DNA of 59,614 nt from an uncultured Alphaproteobacteria bacterium (GTDB taxonomy: Bacteria > Pseudomonadota > Alphaproteobacteria > Methylaequorales > Methylaequoraceae). Positions 36,872 to 44,874 of the stretch are shown here, piece by piece. Position 1 is the first letter of the stretch; the number at the start of each line of letters is the position of its first letter. The notes under the pieces were generated by a model. That model saw only the letters and a list, made by a program, of their open reading frames with translations, did no database searches and was not told where the DNA came from. Both the position numbers and the translations under genes were made by a program. The stretch lies in the NCBI GenBank assembly GCA_902550225.1, contig CACCYL010000009.1, forward strand, positions 1 to 59,614. Direction: 5' to 3'.

Positions 36872-37600
36872 CTAATTAATATTTAAATTTTTTATTAAGT
36901 TTAAAATAAAATTTTCACAAAGAAGATTCATTTGATTAATTTCATTTAAATATCTTTTTTTTATATTTTTTATTGGATTTGATCCAAATATGTTTTCTAA
37001 AGTTATTCTAAACGTTTTCTCTTTAAGCCATTTTTCAATGGTATTAAGATCTATCTCAAAATGAAATTGTAATCCGTATGCATGACTTTTGTATCTGAAA
37101 AATTGATTTTCTGTACAACTCGTAGTGGCAAGATTTTCGGTTTTTAAGTTACTTAAAGAACATACCTCGTAACTATGCCATTGAAAAACTGGCACTTTTT
37201 TAGGAAAAAAATTTAAATTTCTATCGTTATTCATTGTTTCTTTTGCAATTAAATTAAAAAATCCGATTTCACTAAATTTGGACTTTTGGATTTTCCCACC
37301 TAAAACTTCTCCTAACAATTGGCAACCAAGACAAATACCTATAAAAGGTTTCTCTAAATTAATTACAAATTCTTTGATGGCATTTTTTTCTTTTACGATC
37401 CAAGGGAATTGTTTTACCATCCAGGTATCCATTGGTCCTCCTAGAGAAATCATTAAAGAAAATTGCGATAAATCTTTTGGGATGTCTTGATTCTCATAAA
37501 GTTTAATTTTTTCAATAACTAAATCTTTTTTTAATAAATATTCTTCGATTTTTTCCAAATCTTCGTAATGAACGTGTTGAAATACAATTACTTTCTTCAT
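36872..37600 (-). CDS. class I glutamine amidotransferase-like protein
   Basis: GATase-1 domain protein of 242 aa, in the GuaA N-terminal-like group. It has the SLGGPMDTW turn, the nucleophile elbow FIGICLGCQLLGEVLGGKI with Cys near residue 98, and His-x-Glu in AYGLQFHFEIDL near 180-182. It is a free-standing enzyme of the YfeJ-like type (gamma-glutamyl hydrolase or GMP-synthase-like). Substrate is unknown. nth follows closely. Confidence 0.87.
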   Translation of the reverse strand: MKKVIVFQHVHYEDLEKIEEYLLKKDLVIEKIKLYENQDIPKDLSQFSLMISLGGPMDTWMVKQFPWIVKEKNAIKEFVINLEKPFIGICLGCQLLGEVLGGKIQKSKFSEIGFFNLIAKETMNNDRNLNFFPKKVPVFQWHSYEVCSLSNLKTENLATTSCTENQFFRYKSHAYGLQFHFEIDLNTIEKWLKEKTFRITLENIFGSNPIKNIKKRYLNEINQMNLLCENFILNLIKNLNIN

Positions 37601-37669
37601 AAAAATAAATTATAATACAAAAAATGATTTTCTGATTGATTATAAAACTTTCTTTAATACTATTTTGTT

Positions 37670-38125
37670 ATGAGGTTTATATTCAAATTTTTAGTTTTAT
37701 TTTTTGTATGTGAGAGTCTATGCTTTGCAACATCAACTTCTTTTGAACAAAATCTTCTTTTCAATAATAATAATCAATCTTTGAAAATGAATACTAATAA
37801 ATCAATAGGCAATTTTAATACTTTGGTAATTACTGGTTCAATAAGTATTGTTGGAGAAAAGTTGTATCAAACTGGATTTCTGTCTCCTTTCGGATTAGTA
37901 CCAAATAATATTAAAAATTTATCACCTATTGTTTTTAATACAAAATCTAAACCTAACATATCAGGTATAAACCCAATATGTTATGATTCAAATTTAAATG
38001 AAAAATATATAAATTCCGAATTCGAAAATACCTTTTTTGATATTAAAATAATAAATAAGTGTAACTTAATAATTGAAGAAAATAACTTTAAATCAATTGA
38101 TAATTTAATAAGCAGATATTTTTAA
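37670..38125 (+). CDS. secreted protein of unknown function
   Basis: A 151-aa product with a signal peptide (MRFIFKFLVLFFVCESLCFA|TS). The mature part is Asn/Ser-rich with two cysteines (PICYDS and NKCNLI). It has the ordinary composition of an exported protein, without a recognised domain. It is divergent from the amidotransferase gene and precedes the PEPCK-like gene by 89 bases; co-transcription is possible. Confidence 0.65.
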   Translation: MRFIFKFLVLFFVCESLCFATSTSFEQNLLFNNNNQSLKMNTNKSIGNFNTLVITGSISIVGEKLYQTGFLSPFGLVPNNIKNLSPIVFNTKSKPNISGINPICYDSNLNEKYINSEFENTFFDIKIINKCNLIIEENNFKSIDNLISRYF

Positions 38126-38214
38126 TTTTTTTATTAAGAGTTTATCCCACCCATTAATTATTACTTGAATTTATTGATAAAGTTTCATATAAAAAAATTG
38201 AAATTAATAGACTT

Positions 38215-40152
38215 ATGAGTGAAATTTTAGAAATCAGAGATGGTTGTCAGACCCCATTAGAACTTCTTACAAGTCAAACATTTAATAAATACTTAGATAT
38301 TTATAAACAAAAGTTTTTATCTGAGCTCAAATCTCGAGAGCAGTCCGAACAAAAAGATGAAATCCTTCATAAGAAAAATTTTGTTGAACAAATCTATTCA
38401 GATATATTTATCGAAATCTTTAAATCTGAAAATATTTCTGATGCAAAACTATCAATTTACAAAGAGTACATAAGATTTTTAGAAGGATTATTTCATCACT
38501 TTAGAAAAAAGTCTTACACAAGACTTATCAAGCTACATAATGAAATATTATCTTCTAATGAGAGTGCTGAATCAATAAAAGATAGAATTAGTAAAAGAGC
38601 GAGTGAATTAAATGATCTTATTTTAGAAACTAGGAGAATTTTTCTATCTAAAGTGGACATGGGAATTGGTGTGAGAAGAAGTCAAGGTCTAGAATGCCAA
38701 CCAAATGTGACATGTGGTGAGATTTCGGGAGATAATATTAAATTACCCAAATCTTATACAAATTTAAATAAGGTTCCTTTAACTACTCATGCTGATATGA
38801 GAACAGGTGTTCACTATACTACACATGCAAACAAAAGGGCATTTCCGTTTTTTGCCTTAAATAAAAATCCTTATAAAGATAATTTATTTAATTCAAAAGA
38901 TTACGTTGCAATTCCTTTCGAGGTTGGTGGTTGGAACATCATTGCATACATTCACAAATCTAGAGGTTGCATTGAGTTAGAACCTGGTCTTTTAAATCTA
39001 TTTCCATTTTCAAAGGTAAGAAAACTGGTTAATAAAAAACCAGATGGTATCTTCATTTTTGGTTGCCCACATTCTACGATGGATGATTTGGGGTATTATT
39101 ACGATAAGGATAATAACCTTTTGGTGGGGTTGATACCAAACATTGATGACTGCAAGTATTTTGGATACGGAAAAAAACCAATTTTAACATTACATAACGT
39201 TTTATGCATATTAAACGATCATTTACCACTTCATTGCGGTTGCACACGTTATTTAGTCAAATTTGATTCCAAAACTAATGAGCCTTATATTTCAGATTCC
39301 TTTATTAAAGCAGATGATATGGGAAGAGCTTCATTATTTAATAAATCAGATAATAATTTATCAGACTTTAAGGAAGGAGTACCTTATTTCTTTGGTACTG
39401 AAACAGGAGCATTTGCATGTTTGGATGGATTTAGCGAACATACAAAAATGCAGATGGAAGGCAGAGAAATAGGATACAATAAACACGCTGGAACTAATGC
39501 TCGACAAATTGTTCCAGTTACTGATTATACTGAAGTTTCAAATGGGTCAGAGTTAGATATATTACTTTATTTAAATAATTATGATTTAATAGAGCCCGGA
39601 AAATCATGCATGGACGTTGAGATGAATGTCGAAGAAGCTCTCGAACATTTTAGAAAAGGAGCAAGGGTTGCAGCAGGAAGTACTCAAACGCATAGAGGAA
39701 AAATTGAAATTAGCTATTGGGCAAACCCATTCCCATTGTTGAAAGATGAAAACTGGGTAGACTTACCTGAACATATTGATTTATCAAAAAAATTCTCAGA
39801 TATCGAGAAGAAGTTTTTCGATATTATAAAACAAAGAGTTGAATCTGGAAAAATGAAAATTGGAGTAGCGCATAGCATGCTTATGGCTGGCGTTTACGCA
39901 AAAAATACCGACAAAAGGCTCATTGAATGCGGTTTTAACAACAGAGAGTTAGTAGAGCACGAGGGGCCAGAAAGAGCTGCAAAAGATATGATTAATCTAA
40001 TAAAAACAACAGCAATTGATAAAGTGGGAAAACTTAGAAAAAAAGTCGATGAAATAAGTATCACGGTTGCTACAGTAGGTGACAGTAGAACAGGTAAATC
40101 CGAAATGTCGGAAAAAATGGAAGAGGTTTTAAGTATGAAAGGTGCAAATTAG
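38215..40152 (+). CDS. large protein distantly related to PEP carboxykinase, with disrupted P-loop
   Basis: A 645-aa soluble protein. The N-terminal 150 residues are helical. From about residue 390 it resembles the C-terminal half of ATP-type PEP carboxykinase: FFGTETGAFACLDG where PEPCK has FFGLSGTGKTTLS, then GTNARQIVPVTDYTEVSNG (PEPCK: ENTR..YP…I.N), LDILLYLNNYD, and MNVEEALEHFRKGARVAAGSTQ (PEPCK: LTPEQA.YHFLSGYTAKVAGTE). The Walker A Lys-Thr is missing there. A separate GDSRTGKSE motif appears near 622, 23 residues from the end. The homology is my reading by eye. No function is assigned. It is probably not an active canonical PEPCK. Confidence 0.6.
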   Translation: MSEILEIRDGCQTPLELLTSQTFNKYLDIYKQKFLSELKSREQSEQKDEILHKKNFVEQIYSDIFIEIFKSENISDAKLSIYKEYIRFLEGLFHHFRKKSYTRLIKLHNEILSSNESAESIKDRISKRASELNDLILETRRIFLSKVDMGIGVRRSQGLECQPNVTCGEISGDNIKLPKSYTNLNKVPLTTHADMRTGVHYTTHANKRAFPFFALNKNPYKDNLFNSKDYVAIPFEVGGWNIIAYIHKSRGCIELEPGLLNLFPFSKVRKLVNKKPDGIFIFGCPHSTMDDLGYYYDKDNNLLVGLIPNIDDCKYFGYGKKPILTLHNVLCILNDHLPLHCGCTRYLVKFDSKTNEPYISDSFIKADDMGRASLFNKSDNNLSDFKEGVPYFFGTETGAFACLDGFSEHTKMQMEGREIGYNKHAGTNARQIVPVTDYTEVSNGSELDILLYLNNYDLIEPGKSCMDVEMNVEEALEHFRKGARVAAGSTQTHRGKIEISYWANPFPLLKDENWVDLPEHIDLSKKFSDIEKKFFDIIKQRVESGKMKIGVAHSMLMAGVYAKNTDKRLIECGFNNRELVEHEGPERAAKDMINLIKTTAIDKVGKLRKKVDEISITVATVGDSRTGKSEMSEKMEEVLSMKGAN

Positions 40153-40479
40153 TCTAATACTTTTTAATTGATTCTGATAACGGTTGTTTTAAAAGAATAT
40201 TTTTTCCTCTATCTCTGTATTATCCCATCTCACTATTAGCTTTTATATCTTTATAATGCGGAGTTGCAGTTTTTCAAAGTTTGAAACATCAAGTGTTCAG
40301 AAAAGCTAAACAATGTAGCGATAATATAAATTAAATTGCTATTTTTTTATTTGTGACTATTTGGAAGTAGAATTATAGAAGATTGAGCTAAATAAATTAT
40401 TGTTCTTGTATCAAAAAATTAAATAAATAAGAATAATTTCTAACCTTTTGATATCTTGAGTAGGGGATATAAAAAAAGA
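40153..40479. other. 327-base non-coding gap
   Basis: AT-rich gap between the PEPCK-like and TerB-like genes. I see no tRNA, convincing promoter or strong hairpin. The stretch 40258-40320 is slightly less AT-rich than its surroundings but shows no recognisable motif. Confidence 0.5.
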
Positions 40480-41514
40480 ATGGTAAAAAAAATTAAGATC
40501 GAAGCAATAATTGAGATTAAAGACGAGTCTCACATAGATGACGCCTTGCTAAAACGCACAATAAGCCCTATTGGAGAAATTGAGTCATGTAAAATTATTA
40601 CTGACCTAAGTAATAATTCTAACGACGAACAAAAAGCAAACAGTTTGTCTTTGGATAAAAATATATCTGAAGTTGAACATTTTATTAATGATGCCAATAA
40701 AATTTATTTTGGGACTCTGTCAATTGAGGATAGAAAATACGTGGCAGCATCAATTTTAAAATCCTCATCAAGAAGTAGTCTTCAGGATAATGCTAATTTT
40801 AAAGATAAATTGATTCAGACACTTACTAAAAAATTTGAAATTGATTCAGAATATGCAATCTCATTACTTGAGCAAGAAAAAGATCCCGACGCTTTAGAAA
40901 CATTAAAAAGTAAGTTTCTAGAAGGTGACTTGATTCAAATGTTTACATTTATCTGGGAAAAGATTTTATCAGTTGGAGAGGAAGATGACTTTGAGATTGA
41001 TCTTATTGAAAATAGTGCCGAAAAATTTGGATTAGAGAAACAAAGTATTAATGATACAAAAAAAATTGGAAATGAAAGAGCTAAAATTATAAAGGCTATT
41101 AGTGTTATTGAAGCTGGAAAGGTTGCATATAACAAATTAAAAGCTTTTGAAAAAACAGTCTTACTTTCTTTGATGTTAACTGAGTGTTCAAGAATTGATG
41201 GAAAGATCTCTTCTGATGACCTTGCTTTATTGAAAAATATATTTAGTGATCAATTTAATATTTCAAGTAATGTAATGACTGCTGTTATTGAAAAAAAATT
41301 GAATTATTCAATAACAAAGAAGGTTGAACAAGTTGAAGTCTATAGAGAAAAGTATGAGTTAGTTGAATTTCTTTGGGAAAAAATATTATCCAGCGAATCA
41401 GAGATTAACGATAACGAGATGACGTTAATAAGAAAATGGGTGAGAAGACTTGACATATCAGACGTTGAGTCTGAAGGAGCTAGGAAAGAAGTAGAAGCAA
41501 ACCTCAATCCATAA
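40480..41514 (+). CDS. protein with two TerB-like helical units
   Basis: The ATG at 40480 (MVKKIKIEAIIEI) is chosen; a TTG at 40456 in the same frame is closer to the AGGGG at 40461 but adds an atypical basic stretch. Two similar regions each resemble the COG4103-type TerB helical fold: FTFIWEKILSVGEEDDFEIDLIENSAEKFGL near residues 155-185 and VEFLWEKILSSESEINDNEMTLIRKWVRRLDI near 298-330. A third helix pair is in LSLMLTECSRIDGKISSDDLALLKNIF. The function is unknown; TerB proteins are linked to membrane and stress systems in other bacteria. Confidence 0.65.
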   Translation: MVKKIKIEAIIEIKDESHIDDALLKRTISPIGEIESCKIITDLSNNSNDEQKANSLSLDKNISEVEHFINDANKIYFGTLSIEDRKYVAASILKSSSRSSLQDNANFKDKLIQTLTKKFEIDSEYAISLLEQEKDPDALETLKSKFLEGDLIQMFTFIWEKILSVGEEDDFEIDLIENSAEKFGLEKQSINDTKKIGNERAKIIKAISVIEAGKVAYNKLKAFEKTVLLSLMLTECSRIDGKISSDDLALLKNIFSDQFNISSNVMTAVIEKKLNYSITKKVEQVEVYREKYELVEFLWEKILSSESEINDNEMTLIRKWVRRLDISDVESEGARKEVEANLNP

Positions 41515-41520
41515 ATTTTA

Positions 41521-42252
41521 TTAAGAGCTAAAAAAGATTTTTGATCTGTTTATTTGAATTGTGTTGTTATTTGACATAATAGAATCTCTTCTTTTATGAA
41601 TTTCCAGTCTATTTTCAGCCAACACGTGCGAATTATTTTTTGATTTTTCCACAAGTTTGTACATAGCATCTTTATTGTTTTTTTCATTATTTTCAAGCGT
41701 ATGCATAGTTTCTTTATTTTGCTTCCTTACTAACTCATTTGACTCGTAAGTGATTTTTGACTCATCAATTTTCTTCTCTAGAAGTTCCTTATTTCTTTTT
41801 ATTTGCAACTTATTAAATTCGTAGATCGATTGATTGGTTTCCATAATTTTCGTGTTAATTTCTATTAGTTTTGAATTTATTTCTGCCATTTCATTGCTGA
41901 TTTCTAAATTTGAAGAATTAACATTTGATTGATGCTTCATGAAGTCAAGTTTTGCTTTGTCTATCTCAACGTCAACAAATTCCTCTTGTAATTCTCCCTC
42001 AACTTTAATTTTTGAAATTATTGATTTTCTATTCTCGTAAATTTCATTTGTATTAGTAATAGCCAAATTTGTGTTGCCTGCATAAGCCGCTGAATAATTG
42101 TTTAAAATCATAGCCCTGTTTTCCTCAATCAAGAGTCTTGATTCTAGGATTAGTTTTTTATTTGAGTTAATATCAGATTCAATTCCAAATATTTTTTTTT
42201 GATTTTTTTTTTTTTCAGCATTCACATTGTTCACCATTTGTATCTCCGTCAA
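41521..42252 (-). CDS. long coiled-coil protein with asparagine-rich heptad-like repeats
   Basis: A 243-aa protein made almost entirely of helical, Asn/Glu/Lys-rich sequence with regularly spaced Ile/Leu, for example MAEINSKLIEINTKIMETNQSIYEFNKLQIKRNKELLEKK. There is no signal peptide or membrane segment. Pattern N…I.EN…I repeats through the length, as in parallel coiled coils and some fibre stalks. The frame is on the minus strand, ending 6 bases from the convergent TerB-like gene. Function unknown. Confidence 0.65.
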   Translation of the reverse strand: MTEIQMVNNVNAEKKKNQKKIFGIESDINSNKKLILESRLLIEENRAMILNNYSAAYAGNTNLAITNTNEIYENRKSIISKIKVEGELQEEFVDVEIDKAKLDFMKHQSNVNSSNLEISNEMAEINSKLIEINTKIMETNQSIYEFNKLQIKRNKELLEKKIDESKITYESNELVRKQNKETMHTLENNEKNNKDAMYKLVEKSKNNSHVLAENRLEIHKRRDSIMSNNNTIQINRSKIFFSS

Positions 42253-42324
42253 TTAAAAAATTAAGTATTAGCTTAATATGGATAAAATACATGATTTTAA
42301 GTAAAATCTAAACAAAATCATGCA

Positions 42325-43095
42325 TTAACTATTTACAATAGTTACAAAGAATAAAATTAATAAAATTACAAGAAAAAAAATTAGAATTTTTTTACTTTCA
42401 GAATTATTGTTTTCACTTCTTATTATTTTTTTATAAAATTTCATTTCTTCTGATAAATAATCCTGTAAATCAGGAAATTGTTTGAAAAATGTTTTGATTA
42501 TTCTGTCTTCACTTTTTGAACCTAAAACTTTTATGAGTTTATTTAAGTAGATAGCGTTCTTTCTAAATCCATTTTCAATAAGTATTTTTGAAAACAATTT
42601 TATCTTTGTTGACGTTCCAAACTTTCTCTCTAGAAATGCATTGATAAATCTTTCTGTAATTATTTCAAATTTATAAAATTCTTTTGTTTCTAATAAATAG
42701 AATTGAAATTGAAAACTTAGCTTCTGACTATATTGTGATAATTTCTTTTTCTTTATTTCGAGTTCTGGATAAACTAACAATGCTATGTCCCAATCTTCAT
42801 CAACATATTTTTTATTAAATATATCTTTGTCCTCGAACTCTTGATCTGAATAATCAAAAGATTTACTCATGTGATAATTTTTTAGTTTTTCATCATAAAC
42901 TTTTTTTTTTGCTTCATTACTTAGTGTTTCATATGACTCATTAATTTCAAGGATCTTTCGACTTAAACTTTTTTTGTCTCCTTTGTATACGTCTGGATGA
43001 TAAAGTTTAACTAGTGCTTTATATGCTGCCTCGATAAGTTGTTTCTCTGGAGATGATTCAAAAGAAAGGCCAAGAATATGATAATAATTTTTCAC
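42325..43095 (-). CDS. membrane-anchored J-domain protein
   Basis: The N-terminal J-domain (YYHILGLSFESSPEKQLIEAAYKALVKLYHPDVY…EINESYETLSNEAKKKVYDEKL) covers residues 3-70 and includes the HPD tripeptide that stimulates DnaK. The rest is a charged, helical region, ending in one membrane helix (KILIFFLVILLILFFVTIV). There is no Gly/Phe or zinc-finger part, so it is a specialised type III J-protein, not DnaJ. It may recruit DnaK to the membrane near its neighbours, but this is inference. Confidence 0.85.
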   Translation of the reverse strand: MKNYYHILGLSFESSPEKQLIEAAYKALVKLYHPDVYKGDKKSLSRKILEINESYETLSNEAKKKVYDEKLKNYHMSKSFDYSDQEFEDKDIFNKKYVDEDWDIALLVYPELEIKKKKLSQYSQKLSFQFQFYLLETKEFYKFEIITERFINAFLERKFGTSTKIKLFSKILIENGFRKNAIYLNKLIKVLGSKSEDRIIKTFFKQFPDLQDYLSEEMKFYKKIIRSENNNSESKKILIFFLVILLILFFVTIVNS

Positions 43096-43301
43096 GATGA
43101 TAATAAATTAAATTAATATTAATAAACCATGAATATTTATCTTAAGTTTTAGAAAAATTATATTAAAGCATAAGAGTAGTTTTAGACATAATGTGTTGAA
43201 AATCATTCATGGCAGACAAATTTGAAGGTAGATAGTAATTAAAAATTATTGCTAAGTTTAATTAAAATGTAAATTGTAGTTATTGTCAGTATAGTTTTGT
43301 T

Positions 43302-43913
43302 TTAATTAAATAAGCCTTCTTTTTCAAACTTTTTAAAATATTCGTGGCCAAGAATACTTTTTATTTTTTCTAATGTTAGCTTTCTTATAATTTCTTCATT
43401 TTCCTCGAACATTTTTTGGCAATTATTTGAAGTTTTTCTTGCAATTGCAAGATCAATAAATTCATTTTCGACGGCATGCTTAGATCTAATAACTGGATCC
43501 ATTTTAGCTTTACTGCATTTTGAAAGAGTTTTATTTTTTTTTGTTTCAATCTCATCAACCAAAGTCATCAAATCATTATATGAAAAATCAGGCTGAAATA
43601 CTTCAATAAATTGTCCGCTGATTTCAAAGTTTAACTTTAGCTGCTTAACTTCATCTTCAATAGCTGAAAGATAATCATCATTATAAATTAAAATTTTAAC
43701 TTTTTTGTTAGCTACCTCTTTAGTTATATTAGCAACTTCACTTATCCATCTTGTTCTGCTATTTACTTCGACTCTTATTGATTTTATTTGTTTGAGAAGA
43801 ATATCGATTTTATGAATATCTTTTATTAAATTTTTATACTCATCTACTAGGTTATCTAAAAGATTTTTTGCTTGAATGGAATAATTTTCATCCACTTTAA
43901 ACATACCCCCCAA
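43302..43913 (-). CDS. ribosome-recycling-factor-like protein (divergent)
   Basis: The middle resembles RRF by eye: WISEVANITKEVANKKVKILIYNDDYLSAIEDEV corresponds to the RRF stretch …LANVTVEDARTL.I..FD…IEKAI, followed by LKLNFEISGQFIEVFQPDFSYNDLMTLVDEI (RRF: LGLNP…G..IRV.LP.LTEERR.EL). The helical ends (IKSIRVEVNSR and a C-terminal charged helix) fit the three-helix arm. Length 203 aa against about 185 for RRF. It is strongly diverged and very probably not the main recycling factor. No partner is evident. Confidence 0.45.
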   Translation of the reverse strand: MGGMFKVDENYSIQAKNLLDNLVDEYKNLIKDIHKIDILLKQIKSIRVEVNSRTRWISEVANITKEVANKKVKILIYNDDYLSAIEDEVKQLKLNFEISGQFIEVFQPDFSYNDLMTLVDEIETKKNKTLSKCSKAKMDPVIRSKHAVENEFIDLAIARKTSNNCQKMFEENEEIIRKLTLEKIKSILGHEYFKKFEKEGLFN

Positions 43914-43965
43914 GATAGTTATTATAATACATTTTTATTAAATTCTATATATGTATTGTATATTT

Positions 43966-44448
43966 TTACTCAATTATTATTTTTCCAACCATTCCCATTT
44001 CTGAATGTTTTTTATTAGTTTGTAAATCTTTTACAGAACATATTAAATCATCAAATTCTCCAGTTTTTATTGGAACAAACCACCATTCGACTTCATTATT
44101 GGGAAAAACTTCAATTTCGGAAATATTACCTTTCACTTCGGCAACTTTTTTTTCATTTTTATTAATTTGAATTTTTCTAGTGAAGATTGATTTTGAAAAG
44201 TTAGATGATGAAAAATAATGTTTTGATTTACTAGTATTAATGATTTTTAATTTGTAAAGTTTTCCAGTCTTAAAGATAAGTATATTTGGTGAAAAAAAGT
44301 GCATTTTTCCAGTTTTACCATTTAATTGAACATTCATTTCTATTGGTTTTTGTTTTGTTAAGTCACCAAGGTTTTTAGATTGTAATGTTTTAGAAGAAAT
44401 TATAACGATAATTAGAATATTAATTAAAATGTAAAAATTAATTTTCAT
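43966..44448 (-). CDS. secreted cupredoxin-like protein
   Basis: A 160-aa product with an N-terminal hydrophobic signal and a beta-rich mature part, including MHFFSPNILIFKTGKLYKLKIINTSKSKHYF, then NEVEWWFVPIKTGEFDDLICSVKDLQTNKKHSEMGMVGKIIIE. Ligands in the expected order of type-1 copper proteins are seen: His (SKHYF), Cys (LIC), His (KKH), Met (EMGM), and the closing G-x-I-x-V pattern. It probably binds copper in the periplasm. It overlaps the DUF2798 gene by 11 bases. Confidence 0.75.
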   Translation of the reverse strand: MKINFYILINILIIVIISSKTLQSKNLGDLTKQKPIEMNVQLNGKTGKMHFFSPNILIFKTGKLYKLKIINTSKSKHYFSSSNFSKSIFTRKIQINKNEKKVAEVKGNISEIEVFPNNEVEWWFVPIKTGEFDDLICSVKDLQTNKKHSEMGMVGKIIIE

Positions 44449-44662
44449 TTTTTAAGTACCTATCAAGAAATGCATTTATTAATGGAACAAAAATTATTAT
44501 ACAAAAAAAAACCACAGGCCACGCTATTAAAAATCTCTCAAACCATTTTGCCAGAAAATCTGTTTGAAAACCTATTTTTAAGAATACTATGAAAGCAGAA
44601 ACAAAAGTGCTCGTGCAAAATGACATGATTGAGGCAAATATTATTAATCTTTTATTTTTCAT
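44438..44662 (-). CDS. two-helix membrane protein (DUF2798 type)
   Basis: A 74-aa protein with two membrane helices: IIFASIMSFCTSTFVSAFIVFL and FERFLIAWPVVFFCIIIFVPLINAFL. The phrase W..RFLIAWPVVF…P matches the DUF2798 family. Its function is unknown. It sits just upstream of and overlaps the cupredoxin-like gene, so the pair may be translated together. Confidence 0.75.
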   Translation of the reverse strand: MKNKRLIIFASIMSFCTSTFVSAFIVFLKIGFQTDFLAKWFERFLIAWPVVFFCIIIFVPLINAFLDRYLKNEN

Positions 44663-44874
44663 CTTTAAATATAAATTTTTTTAAACTTTAAATTTTATTT
44701 GCTAATAGTATCGTAAATGTCTTTAATAAAAATACATCTTATTAGCATTATATAAAAGATATTTGAAAGAATTTGTTTATTTGACGTTCTTTGAGAATAT
44801 CTTTTTCTATAAAAATTAATAACATAATTGTTGGCACAACAACTTTTGTTCTGATCTTCATTAAAAAAAAATTA

